Shown here: positions 36,998 to 47,835 of the stretch, one piece after another | Position numbering within the stretch: the first letter of the stretch is position 1 | Layout: each line of letters begins with the position of its first letter | Assembly: GCA_023269965.1 (NCBI GenBank) | Contig: JAGDXU010000026.1 | Span: 1 to 54,423, forward strand | DNA length: 54,423 nt | Origin: Candidatus Parvarchaeota archaeon | GTDB lineage: Archaea > Nanobdellota > Nanobdellia > Parvarchaeales > Parvarchaeaceae | Direction of reading: 5' to 3' | Program-made: the position numbers and the translations under genes | The notes under the pieces: generated by a model | The model's input: the letters and a program-made list of their open reading frames with translations, nothing else | Told to the model about the DNA's origin: nothing | Databases searched by the model: none

Positions 36998-39900
36998 CTA
37001 AATGCTATTGTTTTCTATGAGAGAAAGGTTCTTATCAAACACACTTGGAAGATAGCTTAGATTATCACAGTAATTTATAGCTGCAGGGGAAGTCGAACAT
37101 TCCCCAGTCAGTTCATACTTTGAAAGCTGTGTGTAGTTTATCTGATAAACGTTTATGTTCGTAAGAACTTGATTCTCGATGCTTAGAAGAGAGTTCACTG
37201 GCAGGTTGTCAGAGAACACCAGCTTAAAGCCAGGGACAGTCTCATTCAAAAGATATAACTTTACAAATAATGTGTTTAATGTTTGATTTGGCATGAATAA
37301 GCCAGCAGGTTGATTTCCATAGGAAGATAGATTAATTGGTTCCGGTATATAGCCCTGGCCTACTCCACCTATATGGAGAGTTGCTGTCTCGTTTGGAAGA
37401 AGAAGCATGAATCCTCCAGGTATGCCGCTTGTGCTTTCCTGCACACACCCTTTAGAATAAGTACACATGTAATCTATTGGCATGGGAGACGAAGCCTGCT
37501 GCGTTAAGGTATTGTAGATTATACCGTAAGGTTTTCCTATCACTGTGGATGAATTAAACGGCAGCAGCACCTCAAGTAATATGGCATCGCTTGCCGGGAC
37601 GTTCTGTAATCCAACTGTTACATTCGAATTGACCAAAGCATAACCTGTGTTTGGGCTCCCCCCAAACACAGCCAGATACTTATAACTAGCGTTACCGATG
37701 TTGTTAGAATTCAATTGTGATGTCCCCTCTATCAGCGGAGAAAATTCAGTCGGCTTCAATGCTATCGTTGAGATAGCTGAGAACTTTAAAACTTCGCTGC
37801 CGCTGATAACTGCGTACGTTGGTTCATGAATAAAATGAAGATAAGTCGCATACTGGTAAGGTGATGTGGCTTCAAAGAAGTACTTTGCAATCATAGACTG
37901 ATATCCATAGGCGTTACTCCCGTCAGCAACTGCTGTTCTTCCAGCTATCGCCTCTTCCCAATAACCATAATCCCACCACGAGATTATTGAACTGTTAGCG
38001 GGAGTATTCTGGTTTATCCAAAGCATAGTAGGGCCCCAAAGCGCAAGACCTGATCCACTCTGCTGCGCTATCTGATAAGATACTGTCAAACTGTCGTACA
38101 ACTCTATAGCAACGAATGTAAGTGCTATAATGGTTATCAGACCTACTGCCAGATAGAATAACCTCTTCTGTTCAGGGCTCTTGAATAACGACTTAGTGTA
38201 TTTGATCCCGGAGTTAGTCAAGAAAACAACTGCTAGAGGAACCAACAATGCTGCTGTTAGATCAGTCGGTTCCAAAAGCCTCAACTCTAAATTTGATAAA
38301 ACCAATGTCAAAATGAATAAAGTTAGGAGCATAAGGTACACTTTATCTGAGACGCTCTCCCTTTCAAATTTATCAAATACTAAGAATATAGTGAATATGC
38401 CAATCAAACCAAAGGCTCCATATTTATAGTAATTCTTAGCTTGCCCTATAGCCAGCGAAACAACAATCAAGATTATAGATATAAACACAAAAACAGCTAC
38501 ATTTCCGAGGAGCTTTTTGCTTCTGTGCCGACTGAATTCATATAGCGCTATGACCTCTGGCAAAAATGACATTATAACTGTTACTATAAGGTAAACTTCC
38601 GAGGATAAGCTGAATGAGAAGGTTCCACCATTTATAAGTACCACCATCGGAAGCAACAGAGAATAGAAGATATACCAGTGCTTGAATCTCCTTGAAATAA
38701 GATAAAGGAGCACTCCGGAACCAATGAACAGCAGCAAGAAATTTACCCCGATACCTGAAACAACAAAATTGTACTCTGAGAACCTATCTGCGAGGTTAAC
38801 GACGCCATACTCAGCAATCGTCAAAGACAGTGGATTTACAGCGCCAAGGCCAAGCGGATGAGCTATCTCCGAGCTCAGAAATGTAAGGATTTTATGGAGT
38901 AAATTCAACTTAGGAATTAGGCTTATCACAAAACTTATCAAGAGCGCATATATAACCGGGCTTGTGCCTTCGTTGATATGAGGTATCCTCAATCTATCTT
39001 TGTATTTATCATAAACGAAAAGCTTAAAGAGTATCACTAAATACACAAAGTACATCGGAAACAGCTCAAAACTCAACAAGTTCGACAGACTGAAGTTCAA
39101 GAAACTGGCTTCAAATGCTAGGAACAACCCAAATGGCAAAAACGCGTACAGATCCTCCTTCTTATCGAATTCAAACATTATCAAAAGAAGGTATGTCAGT
39201 GGTATGGTTATTACAGAGAACTCTGCGTAGCCACTGGTTATCGTCCCAAAACCTACTGATATAGCCATCAGAAAGCCATACAACAGTTTAGAATTTCTGT
39301 CTTTTGACGTGAATATTTTTACAAGCATGAAAAATGACAAGAATATAAACATGAAACCCATCGCGGTCTTAGTTGAAAATCCTGCTGAGGTCCTGCCTAG
39401 CAGTGTTTCAAACGCAGGAAAAACAAAGGCTCCCAAAGAAGCCATCCAATAATCTCTGAAGATGTACAACAGAATGAAGAATAAGAGCAGGGTCATAACC
39501 ACCGCAACAATCGGTGGGTAAATCATAAACCAAGTCATTGGGGTAGCGGCTGGAACCAAAGGCTGCATGAAACGATACATGTACGCGCCGAAAAACGATA
39601 TAAGAACTTCCTGAGACCTTGAGGCTAACCCTATCGGGAGGTACTGAAGATGGTTTATCACGGGTACATTACCAGTCGTAATGATATCCTTCATGAGGTC
39701 ATAGAATTCATACGGGTCTAAACCAGTAAGCGAACCGCCCATACCTAGATAATCATTGCCGACCAGTGGCGTAGCCCCTAATGCAGGTAAGCTAGCAGTC
39801 CTTATTAACAAACCTAGGATTATTGCTGTAAACAAAAGCGCATAAAACGGCGCCTTGTGTTTGGTGAATAAGGCTGAGAGGACAGCTGAGACTATCATAA

Positions 39901-40168
39901 GTACGAGAGTGATATAGAAATAAATCGATAGATAAGTGTAAAGCAAAGAGACCACCATCAAAACCGCTAGAATGGCGAATATGAGGCCATAACCTACGCC
40001 ATACTTTACCACTGGCTTCAACATCGACTTTATAGAATCAAGATTGAGATTTAATTCAAGCTCGGTGACTTTTTCAGTCTTTTTTTCCTCATGGACTTGC
40101 GGCGGAGATTCTCGAGATTTATCCCCGTTTACATTGTTTTCCATTTCCTCTTTTTTCAGGCCGTCCAT
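36998..40168 (-). CDS. aglB: oligosaccharyltransferase AglB/STT3 family
   Basis: 1056 aa, many TM segments, SSIISWWDYGYWEEAIAGRTAVADG (WWDYG). Confidence 0.95.
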   Translation of the reverse strand: MDGLKKEEMENNVNGDKSRESPPQVHEEKKTEKVTELELNLNLDSIKSMLKPVVKYGVGYGLIFAILAVLMVVSLLYTYLSIYFYITLVLMIVSAVLSALFTKHKAPFYALLFTAIILGLLIRTASLPALGATPLVGNDYLGMGGSLTGLDPYEFYDLMKDIITTGNVPVINHLQYLPIGLASRSQEVLISFFGAYMYRFMQPLVPAATPMTWFMIYPPIVAVVMTLLLFFILLYIFRDYWMASLGAFVFPAFETLLGRTSAGFSTKTAMGFMFIFLSFFMLVKIFTSKDRNSKLLYGFLMAISVGFGTITSGYAEFSVITIPLTYLLLIMFEFDKKEDLYAFLPFGLFLAFEASFLNFSLSNLLSFELFPMYFVYLVILFKLFVYDKYKDRLRIPHINEGTSPVIYALLISFVISLIPKLNLLHKILTFLSSEIAHPLGLGAVNPLSLTIAEYGVVNLADRFSEYNFVVSGIGVNFLLLFIGSGVLLYLISRRFKHWYIFYSLLLPMVVLINGGTFSFSLSSEVYLIVTVIMSFLPEVIALYEFSRHRSKKLLGNVAVFVFISIILIVVSLAIGQAKNYYKYGAFGLIGIFTIFLVFDKFERESVSDKVYLMLLTLFILTLVLSNLELRLLEPTDLTAALLVPLAVVFLTNSGIKYTKSLFKSPEQKRLFYLAVGLITIIALTFVAIELYDSLTVSYQIAQQSGSGLALWGPTMLWINQNTPANSSIISWWDYGYWEEAIAGRTAVADGSNAYGYQSMIAKYFFEATSPYQYATYLHFIHEPTYAVISGSEVLKFSAISTIALKPTEFSPLIEGTSQLNSNNIGNASYKYLAVFGGSPNTGYALVNSNVTVGLQNVPASDAILLEVLLPFNSSTVIGKPYGIIYNTLTQQASSPMPIDYMCTYSKGCVQESTSGIPGGFMLLLPNETATLHIGGVGQGYIPEPINLSSYGNQPAGLFMPNQTLNTLFVKLYLLNETVPGFKLVFSDNLPVNSLLSIENQVLTNINVYQINYTQLSKYELTGECSTSPAAINYCDNLSYLPSVFDKNLSLIENNSI

Positions 40169-40219
40169 AAAGTCAAAATGACAAAAAAGACAGTCAATTA
40201 TAGGATTTAAACCTTAACT

Positions 40220-40999
40220 CTATACTAGATTATAACTTTTCAACAAAGACGGCTTATTCAAGAACTCAAAGTGCTCTGGATGAGCCACGTATTCGTCGTA
40301 TATGGTAGGCCTTGAATAATCTAAGAAATCTATCTTAGTAGCTTCTGAGTAATCCACCTTCAAATCGTTGTAGTTTCTATTCATAACGATGTTGTTATTA
40401 CCCAAAACATATACCGCTCCGCCTCTTTTCTGTTTCATTGGGTTATAATTCGACTTAAAAGTAGAATTTACTAAATTCGCTTCTATAAGAATACCGCTCC
40501 CGACATTTACAGTTATATGGCCATAATTTGGAAGCATTATAACTCTATCGCCTTTCTTGGCATGAATAAGCTTGACGTCATATGATCCATCCTCATTCGC
40601 TCTCTGCAAAATATACAAGACCTCACCATATAACACCTCATAAATCTCTGGATAAGAAAGGCTATCCTCAACTATTGGATGATAATGACCTAATGTCTTG
40701 TTGAATTCACCGCCTAAGTCATAGTGATTCAATACTGTTATATCATATCGTATGGTATGCGCTTCGAACACGGATGAGTTTTTATCAAATCCAACACCCC
40801 TAAACATGTAATATAGTGGGTCATTCTTGTTGGAGGTATTGATGAAAGTCCTGTTGAAAAGGACATCACTCATCTCATTCAATCTCCTTATGTCGGCTGC
40901 TAAATTTACGCCATCGCATTTTAATGACATCCCATTCTCATCGAACTCTAAATCTAAGAGGTTACTGATTATTTTCATTACTCTTAATAGTAGACGCAA
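40220..40999 (-). CDS. archaeal cupin-type glucose-6-phosphate isomerase
   Basis: NKTLGHYHPIVEDSLSYPEIYEVLYGEVLYILQ; likely start MKIISN. Confidence 0.85.
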   Translation of the reverse strand: MRLLLRVMKIISNLLDLEFDENGMSLKCDGVNLAADIRRLNEMSDVLFNRTFINTSNKNDPLYYMFRGVGFDKNSSVFEAHTIRYDITVLNHYDLGGEFNKTLGHYHPIVEDSLSYPEIYEVLYGEVLYILQRANEDGSYDVKLIHAKKGDRVIMLPNYGHITVNVGSGILIEANLVNSTFKSNYNPMKQKRGGAVYVLGNNNIVMNRNYNDLKVDYSEATKIDFLDYSRPTIYDEYVAHPEHFEFLNKPSLLKSYNLV

Positions 41000-41001
41000 G
41001 T

Positions 41002-42543
41002 TTAAATCTTTTTAGATTGTTCAAACAATCTCGCTAATCTGCCAAGCCTTGCCGTAATAAGTATAAAGATAATGTCTGATCTGCTTATCGCTCTGAAGAT
41101 GTAAAGCAGAAATATATACAAAATAACGGCAGCAACCAGTATGAACGGCAGTTCTATCAACCTGGTGAAGTTGGCAAGAAGCAACAGTATGAAACCTACC
41201 ATAAGCAACCCTGCAATGATCCCCTTTATTATGGCTCCAATCGGCAGTTTTATCTCTATATACTTTCTTGTGAAATATAGATTTATTGTAATAGTGAGAA
41301 CCGTCACGCCTAATGAAACCAAAGCCGCCCCCGTGGAGAAGAACCTTGGTATTAAAAGAATAGACAATATTATTCCCGCCATTGCACCTGAGATTGTGGA
41401 GTACATGGAATATTTCTGTTTTCCGCTTGCACTCAAAACCGTTGTCAAAGGCGAAAGAATGCTACTTATCAAAACGCCAGCCATGAGCACCAAAAATGGC
41501 CCAGCAGACCCTAAGAACTCCTGGTGATAAAACAGGCGAATCAAAGGATTAACTGTGACCGCTGCACCAAAAACAAGTGGTATAGTTATAAGGGCAGAAA
41601 ACCTTATTGAATCCTTCATCAATCTGTATAGATAATTATAATTTTTCTTCTCGAACATCTTAGTTATGGATGGAAAGAAAGCGATAGCTATAGCTCCTCC
41701 CGGAGCGCCTACCAAACCAGAAAGAACTGCACCTATCCTATAGAACCCAACAAAACTCATGTTCGGCGCTATAACCCCTAGAAGGATAACTATAAATGAA
41801 GAGTAGAATATAGAGAAGAGAGACCCAGTGTATGTAAATGTAGAGTAAGACCTCAATTCCTTTCTCTCTTCATAAGTAGGTTTTCTTACCTCTTTTATAT
41901 GGTTTATTATCTTCCTTGCAAGGAAAAAGGCGATTATGAACGCCACAAAATAGCTTACATCATAAACACTTATAACGCCTATCAAGCTTAGCCCTAGGTA
42001 AAGGACCAATATCTGCCCTACCCTCATTATATCCAAAGTAGCATTCACTATGAACCGATATTTCTGTATTTGATACCCAGAGAAGAGGCTCTGATAGAAA
42101 GAGTTTACAAGCGAGTAAAATGTCAAACCTATAGCGAGTATTATCAAAAGGTTCCTGAGAATAGGTTCATGATAAAATGAAGCAATTGGCCCGGAAAGAA
42201 CGAGCATCGCAACACTAAGCGAGATAGATGTTATAACTATTAGATACAGATAATTTTTAGCAATCCACTTCAAAGCAGGTCTGTCGTCTCTAGCTTTATA
42301 CTTTGAAACAGCATACTGCAGAGAACCATTTATCCCTATGGATGAGAAGGTTAAAAACATCGACCATATAGTGACAGCAAGAGAATAAACGCCGAAATTT
42401 GTAGGCCCCAGGAATCTTGCTAAGAAAAGACCTATAAAAAATGATGTAAAATAGTTCACTATCGACCCCAAAAATGAATAAGAGCTATTAGAAGCAACCT
42501 TCACCCTCTCCTCAGTAAGCTCATTAGTTATCTCGTCTGACAT
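41002..42543 (-). CDS. polysaccharide flippase (MOP/Wzx-like)
   Basis: 12+ TM ORF; SSYSFLGSIVNYFTSFFIGLFLARFLGPTNFGVYSLAVTIWS. Confidence 0.93.
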   Translation of the reverse strand: MSDEITNELTEERVKVASNSSYSFLGSIVNYFTSFFIGLFLARFLGPTNFGVYSLAVTIWSMFLTFSSIGINGSLQYAVSKYKARDDRPALKWIAKNYLYLIVITSISLSVAMLVLSGPIASFYHEPILRNLLIILAIGLTFYSLVNSFYQSLFSGYQIQKYRFIVNATLDIMRVGQILVLYLGLSLIGVISVYDVSYFVAFIIAFFLARKIINHIKEVRKPTYEERKELRSYSTFTYTGSLFSIFYSSFIVILLGVIAPNMSFVGFYRIGAVLSGLVGAPGGAIAIAFFPSITKMFEKKNYNYLYRLMKDSIRFSALITIPLVFGAAVTVNPLIRLFYHQEFLGSAGPFLVLMAGVLISSILSPLTTVLSASGKQKYSMYSTISGAMAGIILSILLIPRFFSTGAALVSLGVTVLTITINLYFTRKYIEIKLPIGAIIKGIIAGLLMVGFILLLLANFTRLIELPFILVAAVILYIFLLYIFRAISRSDIIFILITARLGRLARLFEQSKKI

Positions 42544-42602
42544 AAAACTTAAACTTTGACTTAATTGTCATATTTAAATTAATAAAAGACATACGAATAT
42601 AA

Positions 42603-42941
42603 ATGATTGGGATATACGCTGAAAGTGCGATGATACTGATAATTGCAATCAGTTTTCCATTGAGTTACATAGTCGCAGAATACAGTGAAAGGGAGATAAA
42701 AAATCTGACTAAATACTTCACAGACAGGATATTTGTGCCTGCATTCGCCATTGAAATGGTGCTATTTGCAGCGGTTATGCGGCTTCTAAACCCTATGATT
42801 TATGCTCTTGGCGCCATCCTTGTGATATTCAACCTGTTCTCTTTCTCATTTTACTTCGCAAGAAGGTGGGATTTCGCTAGGTCTATACTTTATTTCTTGT
42901 TATTCTTAATAATAGAATTCATAGTTGCGATGCTATATTGA
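42603..42941 (+). CDS. small membrane protein (112 aa)
   Basis: Hydrophobic; overlaps the start of the next gene. Confidence 0.65.
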   Translation: MIGIYAESAMILIIAISFPLSYIVAEYSEREIKNLTKYFTDRIFVPAFAIEMVLFAAVMRLLNPMIYALGAILVIFNLFSFSFYFARRWDFARSILYFLLFLIIEFIVAMLY

Positions 42942-44086
42942 TAATTATGAAAGTGGGGATAATAGGGCGAACAAATGTTGGAAAAAGCACATTGTTTAAA
43001 GCGATGACGATGGAAGATGTGGAGATAGCTGACAGACCCTTCACAACCATCGAACCTAATCGAGGCGTGGCTTATGCAAAGATAACCTGTCCTGATAAGG
43101 AATTTGGACTGAAATGTAATCCACATAATGCACCGTGCGTGAATGGAACCAGGTATATCCCTTTTGAACTGATAGATGTAGCCGGTTTAATAAAGGATGC
43201 AAGCAAGGGGAAGGGGTTAGGCAATAAGTTTTTAACAGACGCAATGGAAGCTGATGCGCTTATACAGGTCATAGACATATCAGGAAAAACCAATGGAAGT
43301 GGGGAAAAGACTGAGAGCTATGACCCAGCTGAGGACATAAACATGGTTAGGGATGAGCTAACAGCGTGGATAGGCGGGCTTATACAGAAGATAAGGGTCA
43401 AAAGTAGCGAGGGCCTGGCTGAGGCTATGTACAAAGAATTATCCGGATTAAAGTTCAGATTCGAAACCATAAAAGAGGGAATCAAAAAATTCAATGTAAA
43501 TCGACCAGATGACCTTAACTTGGGGGAATTTATAGACTACCTATTAGATTCAGATAAAAAGATGATAGTCGCGTGCAATAAGATGGATATAACTGAAGAC
43601 CTAGAAGAGAAATTGAAACAGTTGAGATCTAGATTCCAGTATGATTTCGTACCCTGCTCAGCTGGGGCAGAACTTACACTTAAGGAAGCTGAGAAGCATG
43701 GTTTTATAAGTTACAACGGAAGCATCTTTGAAATAAAAAAAGATATAAATCCACAGCAGCGGGGTGCGCTGGACATGATTAAAGGCATGATGGACAAATT
43801 TGGGGGAACTGGTGTTGATTCACTCATAAACACACTAGTTTTCAAGACTATGAATTGGAAGGTCGCCTTTCCTGTCGTGGATGAGAAAAGACTCACAGAC
43901 AGCCAGGGAAGAGTCCTGCCAGATGCGTATCTTTTGGATGAGAATGCAACGCCAAAAGATCTAGCAGAGAAGGTGCACACAGAAGTGGCCAAAAACTACA
44001 AAGGCGCTATAGACTGTAGAACTGGGCTTAAGATAAGAAATGACAAACCGCTTGAAAATGGGCAGATAATCAAGATAATAGTATGA
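42938..44086 (+). CDS. YchF/Ygr210-type GTP-binding protein with TGS domain
   Basis: VGIIGRTNVGKSTLFKAMT; VNGTRYIPFELIDVAGLIKDASKGKGLGNKFL; ACNKMD. Confidence 0.94.
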   Translation: MIIMKVGIIGRTNVGKSTLFKAMTMEDVEIADRPFTTIEPNRGVAYAKITCPDKEFGLKCNPHNAPCVNGTRYIPFELIDVAGLIKDASKGKGLGNKFLTDAMEADALIQVIDISGKTNGSGEKTESYDPAEDINMVRDELTAWIGGLIQKIRVKSSEGLAEAMYKELSGLKFRFETIKEGIKKFNVNRPDDLNLGEFIDYLLDSDKKMIVACNKMDITEDLEEKLKQLRSRFQYDFVPCSAGAELTLKEAEKHGFISYNGSIFEIKKDINPQQRGALDMIKGMMDKFGGTGVDSLINTLVFKTMNWKVAFPVVDEKRLTDSQGRVLPDAYLLDENATPKDLAEKVHTEVAKNYKGAIDCRTGLKIRNDKPLENGQIIKIIV

Positions 44087-44865
44087 ACAACTCAAAAGTT
44101 TTCCTGAAGAATAAAGCCATAATGGACAAGATAATAGAAGCAGCAGAACTCGATAAAAACGATATAGTCTTAGAGATAGGGAGTGGGGATGGAAGGCTCA
44201 CAGAGAAGATAGCTTCAAAGGCAAAAAAAGTGTATGCGGTCGAGAAAGACTTATTCCTAATAGATAAATCAAAGGTAAAGCTTTCAAACTACAAAAACAT
44301 AGAGTTCATGAACCAAGATATTCTAGAGATATCTTTCCCTGAGGATGTAAATAAGATAATATCCAATTTACCCTACAGCATCGCATCACCTATAACTGAG
44401 AGGATAATCCGATTTATGAACAACCACACGAACTCTATAGCGGTGTTAATGTATCAGAAGGAGTTTGGGGAGAGAATGCTCGCTGCCCCCGGCTACACTG
44501 ATTATTCTATGCTAACTGTATTCTGCACATATACTTGCAGTATCAACAAGATAATGGATGTCAGCAAAGCAAACTTCAGGCCTATCCCCTCAGTTGATTC
44601 AATAGTGATAAAGATAAAACCAAAGAACATAAAGATTGATGACAACTTCATAAACTTCTGCAAACTTATTTTCCAACACAAAAAAAAGAACGTTTATACA
44701 GCTATAATGTCAAGCAGAAGCAAACTTAAAACAAGCGACAAAGATTTGATAAGGGAAAAGCTAAGTAAAGTCAACAAGAACTATTTAAAGGAGAAAGTTT
44801 TCTTTCTTAGCTTGGATGACTTAATGGATTTATACAAAGAGGTAGTTTCTGCTGGCATATGGTAG
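44083..44865 (+). CDS. rsmA: rRNA dimethyladenosine transferase KsgA/RsmA
   Basis: VLEIGSGDGRLTEKIA; IISNLPYSIASPITERII. Confidence 0.94.
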   Translation: MNNSKVFLKNKAIMDKIIEAAELDKNDIVLEIGSGDGRLTEKIASKAKKVYAVEKDLFLIDKSKVKLSNYKNIEFMNQDILEISFPEDVNKIISNLPYSIASPITERIIRFMNNHTNSIAVLMYQKEFGERMLAAPGYTDYSMLTVFCTYTCSINKIMDVSKANFRPIPSVDSIVIKIKPKNIKIDDNFINFCKLIFQHKKKNVYTAIMSSRSKLKTSDKDLIREKLSKVNKNYLKEKVFFLSLDDLMDLYKEVVSAGIW

Positions 44866-45638
44866 AGAGAAGAGCAAGGGTAATAAAGCATAGTAAAAGA
44901 CATGCATTGCGCAGGTTCAATCTTAGACTCAATATTGATTATACCAGGTACGGTTTCAACAAAAGAGAATTGATAGATATAGGTATCGCGTGGTTTGCAC
45001 TATCAGTTGCATTTGCCTACGCTCTCTTTTATGACTTTTCAGGGTCGCAAATTCTGCAGATTCTAGGTAAATTCTCCTTCATTTACATATTCATAGGCTC
45101 AATGATAGCCATAGCCTGTGGATTTATAATGCACGAGCTAATGCATAAGTTCGACGCACAGAGATACGGATACGAAGCGCATTTCAGGATGTGGATTTTT
45201 GGGCTTCTCCTTGCGCTTGTAACTAGCTTATTCGGATTTGTATACGCCGCACCTGGGGCAACATACTTTGAACCAGACCCGAGTGAGATGTATATGGATC
45301 CAAATGGATTCAGGAAAAGGTATGGAGTAATATCATTTGCTGGACCAAAGATAAATCTGATATTCGGCTTTGTTTTCCTTGGATTATTTTATCTTGCTTT
45401 CTTTTTAGCTATATACTTAAACTTAACCGTAGCAGCGGCTTACCCTATCCTGATAATACTTGCGATACCAGCTTTCGTAAACTTTTATCTTTGTGCGTTT
45501 AACTTGATACCAATAATGCCATTGGATGGGGCGAAGGTCTTCAGATGGGACAAGAAAATATGGGCTACATTTTTTGTCATCTCATTAGCCGTAAGCGTTA
45601 TGATATTCTTAGGGAAAATACCTTATTTCCCTCTGTAA
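44859..45638 (+). CDS. M50 / site-2-protease-like membrane metalloprotease
   Basis: IMHELMHKFDAQRYG (HExxH), NLIPIMPLDGAKVF. Confidence 0.9.
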   Translation: MVERRARVIKHSKRHALRRFNLRLNIDYTRYGFNKRELIDIGIAWFALSVAFAYALFYDFSGSQILQILGKFSFIYIFIGSMIAIACGFIMHELMHKFDAQRYGYEAHFRMWIFGLLLALVTSLFGFVYAAPGATYFEPDPSEMYMDPNGFRKRYGVISFAGPKINLIFGFVFLGLFYLAFFLAIYLNLTVAAAYPILIILAIPAFVNFYLCAFNLIPIMPLDGAKVFRWDKKIWATFFVISLAVSVMIFLGKIPYFPL

Positions 45639-45688
45639 ATTAGGCAGGCATACAATGCACTATTTGGCTAAAAACTTATAAACCGATA

Positions 45689-46402
45689 ATGAGAAGTATT
45701 CCAATGGAAAATAAAATTATTTTAAATTCGCAGATAACGCCGGGCCACTACATAGTTACCGCTTTTCCAACTGCAGGACTTGTGTCTTTGCTTGCGGCGA
45801 ACTATCTGATACAAAAAAAGATAATCAAAAAAGTGGGCCATATTCAAGTAAGCAGCCTAAGTCAAATTGCAATAATCGAAGATAAACATCTGGATTATCC
45901 AGTGAGATTATTTGAGGGTGGAAATTCTATCTTCATAACCTCTCAGGTTCCGATACCTATACAAAATATAAATGAGCTCACAAAGGATATTCTCGAGCTC
46001 TATGAAAAGGTAAAGGCCAGAGGAATAATTGCGATAGATGCTATAGAAGCTTCTGAAGAGAAGGAAAAGGGTGAAACTTATTTCGTATCCGAAGGCTTTG
46101 ATAAGGAGATAAAAAATGCAAAGGAACTGGAAGACGGCGCTATGATAGGTATAAACGCAAGTATAGCTTTGACGGCGAAGGACAATAAAATTCCATTCTT
46201 AGGCCTGATGGCAGAGACCCACATGAGCATCCCTGATGGATTAGCTGCGTCATCTCTAATAAAAGCCCTGGAGAACGTGATTGATATTCATATCGACACT
46301 ACTGACTTAGTGAATGAGTACAAGAGAGTTGTCAGTAAATTAAACAGCTTAATAAACAAAACAAACCAAACAAAAAGCTTAAAGGAAGAAACTTACGGAT
46401 AA
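45689..46402 (+). CDS. PAC2 family (proteasome-assembly-chaperone-like) protein
   Basis: YIVTAFPTAGLVSLLAANYLI..; GLMAETHMSIPDGLAASSLIKAL. Confidence 0.85.
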   Translation: MRSIPMENKIILNSQITPGHYIVTAFPTAGLVSLLAANYLIQKKIIKKVGHIQVSSLSQIAIIEDKHLDYPVRLFEGGNSIFITSQVPIPIQNINELTKDILELYEKVKARGIIAIDAIEASEEKEKGETYFVSEGFDKEIKNAKELEDGAMIGINASIALTAKDNKIPFLGLMAETHMSIPDGLAASSLIKALENVIDIHIDTTDLVNEYKRVVSKLNSLINKTNQTKSLKEETYG

Positions 46403-46413
46403 GGTCAATTTTT

Positions 46414-47835
46414 ATGCCTAATTTTGATGATCACATTGATTTTGCTGAAAGACTGCGTAAGAGATTAAAGAGCCAGGTAGATTTTTTACAGATAAATTTG
46501 GAGAGCAGTGTCTCGAAAGGTGTATGGATTACGAATGGGAAGCTGAACATAGCTGAGGAGGGAGATGAAGTCCTTGTAGGTGTCAGGTTCTCCAAGAAGG
46601 GCAGGATTGGATTTGCCTCTTCAAATCTCCCAAATAAATTTGATGTTTACGACGCTGTAAATCACTTGAAAGAAAAGATGGACAAAATAAAGGAATTTGA
46701 AATAAATGATATATCCCCGACTGATAAAACGGTAAATGAGAAGTACGAGGTAAAGGAGGGAAAAGAAAAAATTGAGGATATCAGTTTGGATAGATTAGGT
46801 AAAGACGCAGATCATATCTCCGAGTATCTGCAGAATAAGAAGGTCAAGACAAATAATGTATTCTTTGGACTTACGCTTACTAGACGCATATTCATGGACA
46901 GTACGGGCAGCTTCATAGAAGCTAAGATCCCTTACATCAACTCATTAGTTACTTTGGTGATAGATGATCTAAATCCAGTAACACGCTACATTCAGGTAGG
47001 ATATTCTGGGGCATATCGTGATTTAGACTTTAAGTTAACAAACAAACTAAAGAGCGAGGTGGATGTGCTTCACAAGGTATCAAAAAATATCAATAAGGCA
47101 GTGCCAAAGAAGTATAACATAATCGTTGGAAGCGAGATATCTGGAATAATGGCGCATGAAAGTATAGGACACCCATTAGAATTAGACAGGGTTCTAGGGA
47201 GGGAGCAAGCACAAGGGGGCAGCTCTTACTTTGATAAGAATGACATTTCAAACCGAAGAAGGATAGGCTCAGATAAAGTCAGTATATTTGATGACCCGAC
47301 TATACCCGGCTCATATGGTTTCTATAAATTCGACAGCGAAGGTACAAAAGCTTCGAAGAGAAAACTTGTAGACAGAGGGATAGTTAACAGCTTCTTGATG
47401 GACAGAGCTTACTCAAGAAAGATAGGAATGCAAAGCAATGCAGCTCTAAGGTCTTCCACAGCAGCCATGGAGCCCATAATAAGGATGGCAAATACTTACG
47501 TAGCACCAGGTAGCTTAACATTCGAAGAGCTTCTAGAACAACTGAAAGAGGGGATATATGTTAAATCATTCAACGAATGGAACATAAATGAAACTAGGGA
47601 GAACCAAAAATATGTTGGCTTAGAAGCGTACTATGTGAAAAATGGGGAGATAGGGGAAATGATAAAGGACCCTGTCATAGAGATCACAACCAAAAACCTG
47701 TGGAATAATGTAGTTGCTGTTGATGAAAATTTAGAATTTAATGCTGCGGAGTGCGGTAAAGGAGATCCGATGCAGGGTATACCTGTTTTTGTAGGTGGGC
47801 CTAACATGCTAATTGAAGGGGTGACTGTGTATTAA
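46414..47835 (+). CDS. tldD: TldD family metalloprotease
   Basis: IMAHESIGHPLELDRVLGREQAQGGSSYF (HExxxH). Confidence 0.95.
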   Translation: MPNFDDHIDFAERLRKRLKSQVDFLQINLESSVSKGVWITNGKLNIAEEGDEVLVGVRFSKKGRIGFASSNLPNKFDVYDAVNHLKEKMDKIKEFEINDISPTDKTVNEKYEVKEGKEKIEDISLDRLGKDADHISEYLQNKKVKTNNVFFGLTLTRRIFMDSTGSFIEAKIPYINSLVTLVIDDLNPVTRYIQVGYSGAYRDLDFKLTNKLKSEVDVLHKVSKNINKAVPKKYNIIVGSEISGIMAHESIGHPLELDRVLGREQAQGGSSYFDKNDISNRRRIGSDKVSIFDDPTIPGSYGFYKFDSEGTKASKRKLVDRGIVNSFLMDRAYSRKIGMQSNAALRSSTAAMEPIIRMANTYVAPGSLTFEELLEQLKEGIYVKSFNEWNINETRENQKYVGLEAYYVKNGEIGEMIKDPVIEITTKNLWNNVVAVDENLEFNAAECGKGDPMQGIPVFVGGPNMLIEGVTVY